A stretch of DNA of 14,721 nucleotides, taken from positions 1 through 14,721 of the forward strand of contig CAZDXJ010000056.1 in assembly GCA_964509475.1 (NCBI GenBank). Reading direction: 5' to 3'. This document shows positions 1 to 9,261 of the stretch, piece after piece. Below the pieces are notes generated by a model that saw only the letters and a list, made by a program, of their open reading frames with translations, was not told the DNA's origin and did no database searches. How positions within the stretch are numbered: the first letter of the stretch is position 1; each line of letters begins with the position of its first letter. Source of the DNA: CAZDXJ01 sp964509475 (lineage in GTDB: Bacteria > Pseudomonadota > Gammaproteobacteria > Methylococcales > Methylomonadaceae). Both the position numbers and the translations under genes were made by a program.

Positions 1-120
1 TTTACTCTTCATACTCTGAAATATGGGGATTCTGTTGGTTTATGCAACAAAGCCCTTCTGTAAAGGTATCTACTCACCCCCCTCTGAAAAGCCGGTGCAG
101 GTTGTTGATTTATCAGGCTT

Positions 121-148
121 GCCCAGCTCTTCCGTGGAAGGGCTGGGC
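121..148. other. Strong hairpin inside the repeat
   Basis: Arms GCCCAGCTCTTCC (121-133) and GGAAGGGCTGGGC (136-148) pair over 13 positions with one G-T type mismatch and a very tight turn. No T-run follows on either strand, so this is not a classical intrinsic terminator. It is more likely part of the folded structure of the repeat, although it could still protect the 3' end of the tldD transcript. Confidence 0.65.
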
Positions 149-150
149 TT

Positions 151-171
151 GCATAACTCAGGATGTTATGC
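151..171. other. Second hairpin inside the repeat
   Basis: Arms GCATAAC (151-157) and GTTATGC (165-171) are perfectly complementary, with a 7-base loop TCAGGAT. It lies two bases after the hairpin at 121-148 and inside the outer inverted arms of the repeat, so the whole element can fold as a cruciform with two inner stems. Confidence 0.6.
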
Positions 172-250
172 AGAACGACAGGGATGTATTCACGTGTCCT
201 GATAAATCAATGACCTGCGCCGGCTACAACACAACCGGGTGAGCCGTTAC

Positions 251-378
251 CTGCAATGTTCAAACCCCGCAAGTGCAGCCGCCGCGTGCCGAATAAAATA
301 TTATTCTGCCTCTGTATTACGAAAATTCAATACCTTATAAATCCATTGCTTAACCCCGTGCCGTTCCTATTTTTCAAG
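251..378. other. Gene-free spacer downstream of tldD
   Basis: Together with the repeat this makes up the non-coding 1-378 stretch. No convincing reading frame, RNA gene or intrinsic terminator with a T-run was seen behind the tldD stop codon (379-381, minus strand). Positions 1-53 likewise show nothing recognisable. Confidence 0.5.
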
Positions 379-1818
379 CTACACCCGGGTTCCACCAACG
401 GTCAAGCGATCAATCTTCAAGGTTGGCTGACCGACGCCGACGGGAACGCTTTGCCCATCCTTGCCACAGCTGCCAACACCGCTATCAAGCTGCAAATCGT
501 TACCGACCATCGACACCCGGGTCAATACATCCGGCCCGTTACCGATCAGGGTTGCCCCTTTTACCGGCCGGGTAATACGGCCATTTTCAATTAAATAGGC
601 TTCACTGGCGGAAAAAACGAATTTTCCCGACGTGATGTCAACCTGGCCGCCGCCAAAATTTTTTGCATACAGCCCGGAAGCCACCGATTGAATGATTTCC
701 CCAGGAGCGCTCTTTCCCGGCAACATATAGGTATTGGTCATGCGTGGCATGGGTAAATGCGCATAAGATTCACGCCGGCCGTTTCCAGTCGATTGCGTCC
801 CCATCAATCGGGCATTCAGCTTATCCTGTAGATAGCCTTTTAGCACACCTTTCTCAATCAGTACCGTTTTTTCGGTTGGTGTACCTTCGTCATCGATACT
901 CAAGGAACCACGGCGGCCCTGCAAGGTACCATCATCGACCACATTACATAACGGGGAAGCGACTTTTTCGCCAATACGTCCACTAAACGCCGATGTGCCT
1001 TTACGATTAAAATCGCCTTCCAGGCCATGTCCGATCGCTTCGTGCAACAAAATTCCAGGCCAACCGGGACCCAATACAACGGTCATATTCCCGGCCGGCG
1101 CTTCCATCGCTTCAAGGTTGACCAAGGCTTGCCGAACCGCCTCCCGGCCATATTGCAAAGCCCTGTCCTGAGCCAGAAAATAATTATAATCGGTTCGACC
1201 GCCGCCGCCCATGCTGCCTTGTTCCCGCCGTCCCTTGTCGGCAACGATGACGGTTACATTCATGCGCACCAGCGGCCGGATATCGCCAGCCAGGACACCG
1301 CCTTGGTCAGCAACCAGAATATTATCCTGCACCGCCACCAGACTCACAATAACTTGCTCGATACGCGAGTCCAGTTTTCGGGTTTCCCTGTCCACCTTGT
1401 GTAACAACTCGATTTTTTGTTGCTCCGACAAAGACTTCAGCGGATTCGTCGGCGCATAGAAATGCGGCCAGGATGATTTTGAACGAATCCCCAAACTGCG
1501 CTGCTGGCCTTGCCGGGTAATCGCCTTGACACTTCTGGCCGCATCCAGAAGCACCGGCAGTTCCAGTTTATCGCTGTAGGCAAAACCCGTTTTTTCACCG
1601 GCAACGGCTCTCACCCCGGCCCCTTGTTCAATATTGAAACGGCCTTCCTTGATAATTCCGTCTTCCAACACCCACGATTCATAGTAACTGGACTGGAAAT
1701 AAATATCGGCGGCATCAACCGATGCGCTCAATAAAACCCCCATAAGTTTTTCGATATCGCGATCTTGTATACCATAAGGGACAAGTATCGATTGTTTAGC
1801 AATCTCTAGTGTATTCAT
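379..1818 (-). CDS. tldD: TldD, zinc metalloprotease subunit of the TldD/TldE complex
   Basis: 479 residues, close to the usual ~480 of the family. The zinc-site motif HEAIGH is at residues 259-264 (H259, E260, H264). A conserved Cys near the C-terminus (C451, in GVGSCGKDG) matches the third zinc ligand of TldD proteins. TldD is the catalytic half of a cytoplasmic heterodimer with TldE (PmbA). It cleaves unfolded peptides and is known for maturing microcin B17 and degrading the antitoxin CcdA. Its partner is not in this window. It is the last gene of the minus-strand operon, 97 bases after the BamC-like gene, with a purine-rich GAGAAG ahead of the ATG at 1818. The frame is intact and no feature suggests loss of function. 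Confidence 0.95.
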   Translation of the reverse strand: MNTLEIAKQSILVPYGIQDRDIEKLMGVLLSASVDAADIYFQSSYYESWVLEDGIIKEGRFNIEQGAGVRAVAGEKTGFAYSDKLELPVLLDAARSVKAITRQGQQRSLGIRSKSSWPHFYAPTNPLKSLSEQQKIELLHKVDRETRKLDSRIEQVIVSLVAVQDNILVADQGGVLAGDIRPLVRMNVTVIVADKGRREQGSMGGGGRTDYNYFLAQDRALQYGREAVRQALVNLEAMEAPAGNMTVVLGPGWPGILLHEAIGHGLEGDFNRKGTSAFSGRIGEKVASPLCNVVDDGTLQGRRGSLSIDDEGTPTEKTVLIEKGVLKGYLQDKLNARLMGTQSTGNGRRESYAHLPMPRMTNTYMLPGKSAPGEIIQSVASGLYAKNFGGGQVDITSGKFVFSASEAYLIENGRITRPVKGATLIGNGPDVLTRVSMVGNDLQLDSGVGSCGKDGQSVPVGVGQPTLKIDRLTVGGTRV

Positions 1819-1915
1819 TTTGACTTCTCGTTATCCACAAACAAGATGGTGATGGATGCTTCGACTTTATTTGCGGCAGGGGCGTTGGAAAGAATTTCCG
1901 TATGCCAACAAAGGC

Positions 1916-2500
1916 TCATTGTTTACGCAGTATTTTATACAATACCAGCAGAAACCTTTCCACCTCGTCATCCGGATCGACATAGTTATCCTCATCTTCA
2001 TCAGCAATCAATTCAGCCGTTATCTCCGTGATCGTATCCACATCGGTCAATTTAAGTTGAAAATCGCTGATTGCTTCGGCATTACCCGAGAAAAAAGACA
2101 AGGTTTTTTGCCAGGCCGATTTTTGATAATCCGGATCGTAGGTCACATAAAAAACACCGGCACCGCGATCCCTGTCGGTCACATCAAAAGCCTCATGCTG
2201 CAAGGCTTTGGCAACCATCGACCAGGCTTGCTCATAGGGTTGCACAATCGCCAGGCTTGTATCCTGGCCGCCTTGATTGGTCAAAACAACATCAAAATTT
2301 TGGTAATTTTCAGAGCTTGCCCCACTGTCACCAGCAGCCTCCTTATCTGCCGCTGCATGTTCGGGAAATTTCTCGTTATACGTTGAAAAATCCACAATTC
2401 GCGGCGGTTTTTCAAGGTTTTCCTGTTCGGCATCCAGGCGATTTCCCGCGCAAGCTGAAATACAAAAACTAATCACCAGCAACAAGGCCTTCCTGTCCAT
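1916..2500 (-). CDS. BamC-like (NlpB/DapX-type) outer-membrane lipoprotein
   Basis: A 194-residue lipoprotein. The ATG at 2500 is preferred over in-frame upstream starts because it puts a type II signal directly at the N-terminus: charged MDRK, a hydrophobic stretch, then lipobox ISAC with Cys17 as the lipidated residue. A GGAG lies 10 bases upstream. A low-complexity acidic linker runs to about residue 75. The rest resembles one BamC helix-grip domain, with a pattern like PYEQAW...AL....FDVTDRDRGAGVFYVTYD. E. coli BamC has about 344 residues and two such domains, so this is a short, single-domain version. BamC is an accessory lipoprotein of the beta-barrel assembly machine. The acidic C-terminal segment (EDEDNYVDPDDE) is unusual. 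The assignment rests on remembered motif similarity only. Confidence 0.65.
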   Translation of the reverse strand: MDRKALLLVISFCISACAGNRLDAEQENLEKPPRIVDFSTYNEKFPEHAAADKEAAGDSGASSENYQNFDVVLTNQGGQDTSLAIVQPYEQAWSMVAKALQHEAFDVTDRDRGAGVFYVTYDPDYQKSAWQKTLSFFSGNAEAISDFQLKLTDVDTITEITAELIADEDEDNYVDPDDEVERFLLVLYKILRKQ

Positions 2501-2525
2501 CTGTATTACGCTCCGTTGCCCACGT

Positions 2526-3350
2526 TCAAACACTTCCGGCAAAAAACCGGCGATGCTTCAATACCGGAAAAGCGGTGCGGATTTTCTGCAAGCGTTCAAT
2601 ATCAATCTCCGCGCAAACAAAACCACTGCCGCTATTATGACAATCCAGCATGACCCCCCAGGGATCGATAATCATGCTATGGCCATAGGTTTGCCGGCCA
2701 TTAATATGGAAACCGCCTTGATTTGGCGCCACCACATAACACAGGTTCTCTATGGCGCGCGCTCTGAGTAATAATTCCCAATGTGCTGCACCGGTTTCCG
2801 CAGTAAATGCTGAGGGGATAACCAATATTTCCATACCCTGCCGGGCCATACGCCGAAAAAACTCCGGAAAGCGTAAGTCATAACATACAGCGACCCCCAG
2901 ACAACCAAACGGTGTTTTCACCACAATGGGTTCATCCCCGGATTCAATTGTATCCGACTCCCGATACTCTTCATCGGTATCGGGCACACTGACATCGAAT
3001 AAATGAACCTTGTCATAGCGGGCAACCCGCTCACCGCGATCGTTATAAACAAGACAAGCGGCCCGGATTTTATTTTCATCTTCAGCGGCCAGCGGTACGG
3101 TTCCGCCAATAATCCAGACGGAATATTTCAGCGCGGTCGAAGCCAGAAAGTTTTGTATTGGACCCTCGCCATCAAGCTCTTTTTGTTTTATCTTGTCAAA
3201 TTCACTTTCCCCCATCAATGCAAAATTCTCCGGCAAGGCAATCAATTTTGCACCCGATTTTACCGCTTCTCCTATTAATTTGTCCGCCTCCAAAAGATTC
3301 GCTCTTATATTCGGACTGGATGCCATTTGAATGGCAGCACATTTATTCAT
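2526..3350 (-). CDS. Nitrilase-superfamily amidase (Nit1/YbeM-like, putative deaminated glutathione amidase)
   Basis: 274 residues, typical for the carbon-nitrogen hydrolase fold. The Glu-Lys-Cys catalytic triad is visible: E41 in LPENF, K114 in YDKVHLFD and C156 in VCYDLRFPE. The CYDLRFPE signature and overall length fit the Nit1/Nit2 branch. Members of that branch hydrolyse deaminated glutathione or omega-amides such as alpha-ketoglutaramate; the exact substrate cannot be read from the sequence. The ATG overlaps the yhdP stop by four bases (3347-3350), so translation is probably coupled. A nitrilase-family gene between yhdP and tldD is a recurrent arrangement in gammaproteobacteria, which supports the identification of the locus but not the substrate. 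Confidence 0.88.
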   Translation of the reverse strand: MNKCAAIQMASSPNIRANLLEADKLIGEAVKSGAKLIALPENFALMGESEFDKIKQKELDGEGPIQNFLASTALKYSVWIIGGTVPLAAEDENKIRAACLVYNDRGERVARYDKVHLFDVSVPDTDEEYRESDTIESGDEPIVVKTPFGCLGVAVCYDLRFPEFFRRMARQGMEILVIPSAFTAETGAAHWELLLRARAIENLCYVVAPNQGGFHINGRQTYGHSMIIDPWGVMLDCHNSGSGFVCAEIDIERLQKIRTAFPVLKHRRFFAGSV

Positions 3351-6300
3351 TCACTTTCTACCGCTTCTTTTTCGATACCCAACCAGGAAAAATCCGTAAT
3401 ACCCAGCCAGGCTTTTCTTATCAAACCATCATTTTTGTGTAATGGAACAATTTTAGCTGCCCCCCATTTTCCTTTTACCGTATACTGAGCGCCAAAAAAC
3501 AAACCGTCCTTTTTCGAACCGGTAAATGTTTTTGTCATCAGCGAGGTAAAACCCTGCATAATTGTACCAGCAATCGGCAATACGGCAGAACTTTTAGGAA
3601 TAACGGTGATAACTTGATCAAAATTCTGGTTTTGTAAATCCGTGTTGCCTGTGATTTTTATAATCGCAGGCATACTGTCAATCATCAGATCGTCTGTTTT
3701 TGCCAAGCCATCTTCCAGGATAAAGGAACCTCTGATACGTTCATAACTCAACCCCTCCGCATAAACATCGCTAAAATCAAGCTGCAAACGGCGCCCCATT
3801 TGTCCCAAATCAAGTATGCCCAGCAAGCGGCCTATCCCGGGCTCGATACCCAGCAAGCGGCCTTCACCCATGCGCACATCCATCTGACCACGCACATCAG
3901 ACCATGAAAACTGAAAAGGTGCCCCCTCCCAAGAGGCCGAAAAATCAATTTTCACAGGCGTTGCACGCATGGCCTCAGTGACCTTGAGTTCTGAAAGAAA
4001 AACGCCAAAATCATCCATTTCCAGTAACCCGACCACTTCGGTGAACGATTTGTCGCCATTTATTTTCCAGCTGCTGCCTAACGAGGATAAACGCCGGTTT
4101 TGTTGCTTGATCACAAAACGTTTAAAAACCAAACCATCCTCGATACGCTCGGTATCAATTGCCAAAGCGCCCAAATTGATATTTTTCCAAATCAATTGGC
4201 GGCTATTGATTTTAATTAATGGGAAATCCAAAGGTGATATATCCGCATTTGCCGATGTCAGAACGCTCAACTTATCCAGGTTGAGATAATGCATATCCAA
4301 ACTGATTTTTGCATTTTCCGAAGCGTCTGGAACCACAACACCACCTGCAGCAAAGCGGGTTTCAAAGTTTCCCTGCCACTGCTGTTGCCGCCGTTCCAGC
4401 TGCAAGCTGACCGGGCCATAATCCCGGCCTTGCCAAATGCAATGTTGAGTATCCAATACCAATTCATCAGCCGGCGGCGCTGACGAGGCCGTTTCTGATA
4501 AAGCGGCCAATAAATCCATCCAGGGACTCAAATCAAACCTGTCCCGTTTAATCCGCATACGAACTCCGGCATGATGCAAAAACTCCGGCGACCCTTTTCC
4601 AATCACCAGATCAGCGGAAAACACCGCGCCACCCAGGCGTTGAATTTGGATTGCGGCTTTCAATACATCCGCATAACTTATTGTCACCGGAAGATTACGT
4701 GAATCGTCAAAGTCCAGATGTATACTCAAAGGAATCCTTTGTTCTGCACGTTTCGCCAAAGGTTCTGGAACATCCAATGTCAAACCTGTCAAATCCGAAT
4801 AAAATTGCAAAAATGTATTTTCTTCCTCGGCATCCGGCACCGTCAGGGCAAGCCGGTAATCCACATCACCTGCAATCCGTGTCCGCCAAAAATCCCCTAA
4901 AGGCAGGGTGTCCACGGCCATTGTTCCATTCGCCCTGACCACATAGGCCGCTTGCGTCCTGTCAAGACGCAACCAAACCGGGCGCTGTAACACTTGACCC
5001 CGGAGCTGTCTGGCAAATATAGCCTGTTCGGTAAATCCCAGCTCTCCTTGCACATCGCTAATCAGCAAATCCACGTCCAACAGGCGTATTTCGGTATGGG
5101 ACAAATGCGCAACCCCATTTATTTTGTCCCCCAGTCCCTCCTTCAATGCCAGGCGCATATCCAAATCAATGCGACTGTCACCTTGCAGGGCAATCGTCTG
5201 TAATACCGGAGCAAACTGTGCCGCCAACGGTGTTTGCTGAAAAAAACCAACCGTTTGCCCCAGCGTAGCCCATACTTCACCCTGTACCGACAAATAATCA
5301 CTTTGAAATAATGACGGCACCAAGGCCACTGTATTTTTTATCCGCGCCCCATTGATTCGGCCACGTTCGATATCGACCTGCAAGCGATCACCCAAAAGCA
5401 GCACTTGCGCATCGATACCGGTTACATAAGGCCATTGTGGATCATAAGCCAGGCTCACATTGCGCACGTCCAGCATCAACTCACAAACACCGCGGCCATT
5501 ATAAAACGGGTAATCTTCAGGATAACCATAAAAAATACCTTTTCCGGAAAGGACTTGCCCGGACAATACGAGCGACCTTATCCAGTCAACATTTTGCCTG
5601 CCAATGGCGGCTGTCGGCATGTAATCGACTAAACTGCGTATATCCTTGACCTGGTCAAAGGCCGTTTGCACATCGACAAATACCCTGGCTTGCGATTGTT
5701 TCGGAATCTTGAGCAAGCCCCGGTAATATAAATCAAAATCTCCCGTCTGCACTTGCAGGCGGGAACTGGATAACAACCATTGCCTGGACTGTTGCCGCCA
5801 ATGCAGCCGCCCCTGCAAGCGGGCAAAATTCAATGGCCGGCCGAACCATGCCGGAAACTCGAATTGCATATTCCGGCTTGCCAGTTGCACATAGCCATGC
5901 CGGGCATCACCATAAACCGAACCTGACAAGCGCTTGATGTGAGGATAACTTTCAGAGCCTGTAAACCCGAAATTTTCAAAATGGCTGTTGATTGCAAAAC
6001 CGGCCTGCTCAGGATTGACATATAAAAATAAATCCCGGAACGTTCCCGCCGGCTGCCAGCGGCGCAAATTTTCCAGAACGGATTCCGGCAAAATCCCGGA
6101 GCGCAACGCCAATTCAGTTAACCGGCCGATATCCAGACGCTTGCAGTTTACTGAAAAAACCGGCCAATTTTTTTTTGTCCAATCCGCTGCCGCAATCCAC
6201 AGATTAAAATCATTTTCCTGCCAGGACACACCGTTCAATTGCAAAGCCAACTCCTTGACCGCAAGCCGCCAGCCGTCATTTTGCTGGCGCAACTGAAAAA

Positions 6301-7180
6301 CACCCGCCACATGCTCCGCAAGCAAGTGTTTATTGCCAGCGGCACGAATTTCAGCGCCGTCGATGGAAACCCGGCCTGACAACGACACCATCCGGGAGTC
6401 TTGCCAATCCGCCCATAAACTGAAATCTCCGCTTCCCGACTGAACCCGGTAATCCCCCCAACCTTGCATTGGCCACATTTTACCAAACCGGATATGCCGG
6501 CCCTGGACATACAAGCGTCCGTTAACCCGCTCAAACTGAAACAGATCACCACTGAAGAGCAATACAAATTGCAATGAATCACCCAAGGCCTCGGGCAGAT
6601 GCAAATCGATATTGATCTGATGTCGTCCCTTCTCCAGCTGATTATTGACATAAATCGCCACATCCTTGAAATGACGCGCCTTGTCCAGATTAGCCTCGTC
6701 CCGCCAGATCACCTCGCTGTCCAGCATTTCATACTGGCCACTTGCCAACAACCATTCCGGCTGCCTGTCGCTGGCCTGCAAACCGACAATACGAATCCGG
6801 CCATCGGTTTTTTTTATAACCGACAGTTTTACGCCAATCAGGCTGATTCGGGTGGCGGCGGCAAAATCCCACTGGCTCAGCAGATTCCACAAATCAAGCC
6901 GTAACTGTATTTCCTGCAATTCGATGGCAGGGGTAAGACGATCCGGTGTCAAAATGTCAATATCGTGTAATATCAATTTAGGGCTAAGGCCATAGATATT
7001 GACCCGCATTGCGCCAATGGCGCAAGGTGCGCCGGCCATGGCACTCATGACCGATTCCAGTTCCGCTTTATAAACATCCGCCTGGTAAAAAACCAGTCGT
7101 ATCACACTCAACAATACCGCTAACGCGATTAATGACCAGAAAATCAAAATACGCGTTGCGCGTTTGAAATGATGAATCAT
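3347..7180 (-). CDS. yhdP: YhdP family AsmA-like envelope phospholipid transport protein
   Basis: A 1277-residue protein, matching the ~1270 of E. coli YhdP. One N-terminal membrane segment (about residues 11-33, RILIFWSLIALAVLLSVIRL) anchors it in the inner membrane. The remainder is a very long periplasmic beta-rich stretch of the DUF3971/AsmA-like type. The conserved C-terminal module is recognisable (about residues 1110-1260, with LLGILDLGQMGRR and VITVIPKSSAVLPIAG). In E. coli, YhdP together with TamB and YdbH forms bridge-like proteins that move phospholipids to the outer membrane. It starts six bases after the rng stop and overlaps the nitrilase gene by four bases. The frame is open over all 3.8 kb, which shows the sequence is good here. 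Confidence 0.93.
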   Translation of the reverse strand: MIHHFKRATRILIFWSLIALAVLLSVIRLVFYQADVYKAELESVMSAMAGAPCAIGAMRVNIYGLSPKLILHDIDILTPDRLTPAIELQEIQLRLDLWNLLSQWDFAAATRISLIGVKLSVIKKTDGRIRIVGLQASDRQPEWLLASGQYEMLDSEVIWRDEANLDKARHFKDVAIYVNNQLEKGRHQINIDLHLPEALGDSLQFVLLFSGDLFQFERVNGRLYVQGRHIRFGKMWPMQGWGDYRVQSGSGDFSLWADWQDSRMVSLSGRVSIDGAEIRAAGNKHLLAEHVAGVFQLRQQNDGWRLAVKELALQLNGVSWQENDFNLWIAAADWTKKNWPVFSVNCKRLDIGRLTELALRSGILPESVLENLRRWQPAGTFRDLFLYVNPEQAGFAINSHFENFGFTGSESYPHIKRLSGSVYGDARHGYVQLASRNMQFEFPAWFGRPLNFARLQGRLHWRQQSRQWLLSSSRLQVQTGDFDLYYRGLLKIPKQSQARVFVDVQTAFDQVKDIRSLVDYMPTAAIGRQNVDWIRSLVLSGQVLSGKGIFYGYPEDYPFYNGRGVCELMLDVRNVSLAYDPQWPYVTGIDAQVLLLGDRLQVDIERGRINGARIKNTVALVPSLFQSDYLSVQGEVWATLGQTVGFFQQTPLAAQFAPVLQTIALQGDSRIDLDMRLALKEGLGDKINGVAHLSHTEIRLLDVDLLISDVQGELGFTEQAIFARQLRGQVLQRPVWLRLDRTQAAYVVRANGTMAVDTLPLGDFWRTRIAGDVDYRLALTVPDAEEENTFLQFYSDLTGLTLDVPEPLAKRAEQRIPLSIHLDFDDSRNLPVTISYADVLKAAIQIQRLGGAVFSADLVIGKGSPEFLHHAGVRMRIKRDRFDLSPWMDLLAALSETASSAPPADELVLDTQHCIWQGRDYGPVSLQLERRQQQWQGNFETRFAAGGVVVPDASENAKISLDMHYLNLDKLSVLTSANADISPLDFPLIKINSRQLIWKNINLGALAIDTERIEDGLVFKRFVIKQQNRRLSSLGSSWKINGDKSFTEVVGLLEMDDFGVFLSELKVTEAMRATPVKIDFSASWEGAPFQFSWSDVRGQMDVRMGEGRLLGIEPGIGRLLGILDLGQMGRRLQLDFSDVYAEGLSYERIRGSFILEDGLAKTDDLMIDSMPAIIKITGNTDLQNQNFDQVITVIPKSSAVLPIAGTIMQGFTSLMTKTFTGSKKDGLFFGAQYTVKGKWGAAKIVPLHKNDGLIRKAWLGITDFSWLGIEKEAVESE

Positions 7181-7186
7181 AAACCA

Positions 7187-8641
7187 TCAAAGCAGTACAA
7201 CGTCATACTGCTCCTGGGTATATTGCGACTCGGCGCGAAACTTGATCCGAACCCCCAAAAACAACTCCAGCTCCGCTAGCATATCCGCTTCCTCATCAAG
7301 CAACATTTCAACCACTTCATTGGATGCCAAAACCAGCAATTGCTGTACGTTAAATTGCCGTACTTCACGGATAATTTCGCGAAAAATTTCCAGACACATG
7401 GTCTCGGCGGTTTTCAAAACACCCCGCCCACCACAACATGTACAGGGCTCGCAGAGAATATGCTCCAGACTTTCACGGGTTCTTTTGCGTGTCATTTCCA
7501 CCAAACCCAATGTGGAAACCTCGGTAATTTTGGTTTTGGCGTGATCTTTATCCAGATTACGCTGCAAGGCCGACAAAACCTGCTGTTTATGTTCTTCGCT
7601 CTGCATATCGATAAAATCGATAATGATAATTCCTCCCAGATTGCGCAAGCGAAGCTGGCGGGCAATGGATTGGGCCGCTTCCAGATTGGTCTTGTAAATC
7701 GTCTCTTCCAGATTGCGGCCACCGACATAACCCCCCGTATTGACATCAACCGTCGTCATCGCCTCAGTTTGATCAAAAATCAAATGGCCTCCGGATTTCA
7801 GGTTGACCTTACGATCCAGGGCTTTCTGTATTTCATCCTCAACGCTATAGATATCAAACACCGGACGCTCACCGGTATAATGCTCGATAACCGGTACCAC
7901 CTCGGGAACAAACTCATCGGCAAACTTCATCAACCTTAAATAGGTCTCCCTCGAGTCCACCCGCACCTTTTCAATACCCTCCTTGTACAAATCCCGAAGC
8001 GTACGGATACTCAACGGCAAATCTTCATGGATAAGCGTCCGAACCTTGGCCGATTGGATACATTCCTGAATGGACTCCCACAATTTCAGTAAAAACAACA
8101 TATCCGAGACCAAAACCGTTTCATCGACACATTCCGCCGCAGTTCGGGAAATAAAACCACCACAACCATGTTGTTTTTGAAAAGCCTCCTGGCAGGCCCG
8201 CAAGCGGGCACGCTCGGATTCACACTCAATGCGTTGGGACACACCGCCGTTGACCGAATACGGCATATAAACCTGATAACGCGAAGGAATGGAAATCTCT
8301 GTCGTCAGCCTTGCCCCCTTGCTGCCGATAGGATCCTTGCTGACCTGCACGATCAACGATTGCCCTTCATGTAAAAAATCTTCGATATTTTCCGAATCTT
8401 TTTTCTCTATTTCCTTGCTGGACAAATCCGAAATATGCAAAAACGCCGCCCGCGCCAAACCAATATCGACAAACGCCGCCTGCATACCGGGCAATACCCG
8501 GCAAACCTTGCCCTTATAAATATTACCCACCAGACCGCGTTGCCTGTCCCGCTCGATAATCAATTCCTGCAAGACACCGTTTTCTATCACGGCGACCCGG
8601 GTTTCAGGCGGCGTTACGTTAATTAAAATTTCTTCACTCAT
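7187..8641 (-). CDS. rng: Ribonuclease G
   Basis: 484 residues from the ATG at 8641; an upstream in-frame extension to 8677 is rejected because homologues begin MxxELLxNVTPxETRVA and this protein reads MSEEILINVTPPETRVA. An S1 RNA-binding domain follows (about residues 35-118, VGNIYKGKV...PGMQAAFVDIG). The DNase I-like catalytic core has its two metal-binding aspartates in TTVDVNTG (D299) and IIIIDFIDM (D342). A Zn-link cysteine cluster C397-x2-C400-x-C402-C403 follows. RNase G is the cytoplasmic endoribonuclease that matures the 5' end of 16S rRNA and degrades some mRNAs. It lacks the long C-terminal degradosome scaffold of RNase E, which separates the two. It lies 32 bases after maf and 6 bases before yhdP. 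Confidence 0.96.
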   Translation of the reverse strand: MSEEILINVTPPETRVAVIENGVLQELIIERDRQRGLVGNIYKGKVCRVLPGMQAAFVDIGLARAAFLHISDLSSKEIEKKDSENIEDFLHEGQSLIVQVSKDPIGSKGARLTTEISIPSRYQVYMPYSVNGGVSQRIECESERARLRACQEAFQKQHGCGGFISRTAAECVDETVLVSDMLFLLKLWESIQECIQSAKVRTLIHEDLPLSIRTLRDLYKEGIEKVRVDSRETYLRLMKFADEFVPEVVPVIEHYTGERPVFDIYSVEDEIQKALDRKVNLKSGGHLIFDQTEAMTTVDVNTGGYVGGRNLEETIYKTNLEAAQSIARQLRLRNLGGIIIIDFIDMQSEEHKQQVLSALQRNLDKDHAKTKITEVSTLGLVEMTRKRTRESLEHILCEPCTCCGGRGVLKTAETMCLEIFREIIREVRQFNVQQLLVLASNEVVEMLLDEEADMLAELELFLGVRIKFRAESQYTQEQYDVVLL

Positions 8642-8673
8642 TATTTTTGAATTTCCATCATAAAAGCCCCGGT

Positions 8674-9261
8674 TCAAGCGGATAATATTTTGAACCCGGC
8701 TTGCCGCAAAAGTTTTGCCGTTTCAAATAAAGGCAAACCCATAACGCCCGAAAAACTACCCCGTATCCGGCGTACAAAAATACTGCCAATGCCTTGTATT
8801 GCATAAGCGCCGGCTTTGTCCGCAGGCTCCCCGGTACGCCAATAATGACGCATTTCCTGCACATTGATTTCACGAAAACAAACCTCGGTGATACTCAATG
8901 CCTGCCGCTGCTGCTCCCCTGTACGCAGCGAAACCGCACTAAAAACCCGGTGTGTTTTACCCGACAAATCCGTCAACATGCGCAAAGCATCCGCCTCATT
9001 CTTTGGCTTACCCATGATGCGGCCATCCAGCACCACAGCAGTATCCGCCGCCAATACCGGCAAACCACTGGCATTGGTCTGCCAGGCCTGCTCCGACTTG
9101 ACGGCGGCCATACGCCTGACATAAAGTTCGGCTTGCTCGCCCGGTTCAGGCGTTTCATCGATATCAACCGGACAAAGTGCATGGGATATACCCATTTGGT
9201 TTAACAATTGCCGCCGCCTTGGTGAGGCAGAAGCCAATATAATTTGTGTTGGTTGATTCAT
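8674..9261 (-). CDS. maf: Maf family nucleoside triphosphate pyrophosphatase (dTTP/UTP type, YhdE-like)
   Basis: 195 residues. Family signatures are the N-terminal LASASPRR substrate loop (residues 9-16), the central AADTAVV with the metal-binding Asp, the GKP motif, and DKAGAYAIQG. Maf proteins hydrolyse dTTP, UTP and modified pyrimidine nucleotides to monophosphates, acting as house-cleaning enzymes. The DKAGAYAIQG form and the neighbourhood (next to rng and yhdP) fit the YhdE rather than the YceF subfamily. The ATG overlaps the end of rlmH by four bases, pointing to translational coupling. The frame is intact. Confidence 0.94.
   Translation of the reverse strand: MNQPTQIILASASPRRRQLLNQMGISHALCPVDIDETPEPGEQAELYVRRMAAVKSEQAWQTNASGLPVLAADTAVVLDGRIMGKPKNEADALRMLTDLSGKTHRVFSAVSLRTGEQQRQALSITEVCFREINVQEMRHYWRTGEPADKAGAYAIQGIGSIFVRRIRGSFSGVMGLPLFETAKLLRQAGFKILSA

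Larger units (their letters stand above)
54..250. repeat. Palindromic MITE-like intergenic repeat, copy 1
   Basis: A non-coding, self-complementary block downstream of tldD. The outer arms 91-117 and 198-224 are inverted copies matching at 24 of 27 bases. Between them sit two perfect or near-perfect hairpins (121-148 and 151-171). The segment 190-250 recurs in inverted orientation at 14661-14721 with 57 of 61 bases identical. The left side (about 54-117) is a more diverged copy of the same arm: both share the pieces CTGTAA, ACTCACC and TTGATTTATCAGG in the same order. No transposase is present, so this is best described as a non-autonomous dispersed palindromic repeat (MITE-like or extragenic palindrome). 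The exact ends are uncertain. Confidence 0.7.

Noticed and set aside
121..171. Intrinsic terminator for the tldD operon
   Set aside because: The hairpins are strong but no T-run follows on the minus strand, so termination there is not supported.
42..242. A 66-codon plus-strand reading frame in the left intergenic region
   Set aside because: It runs straight through the palindromic repeat and both hairpins, has no Shine-Dalgarno and resembles no protein I know.
256..594. A 112-codon plus-strand frame overlapping the end of tldD
   Set aside because: Two thirds of it lie antisense to the well-conserved C-terminus of TldD, and the composition looks like a shadow frame.
7340..7939. A 199-codon plus-strand frame antisense to rng
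   Set aside because: It lies entirely opposite the conserved catalytic core of RNase G and has no recognisable motif; such long antisense frames are common opposite conserved genes.
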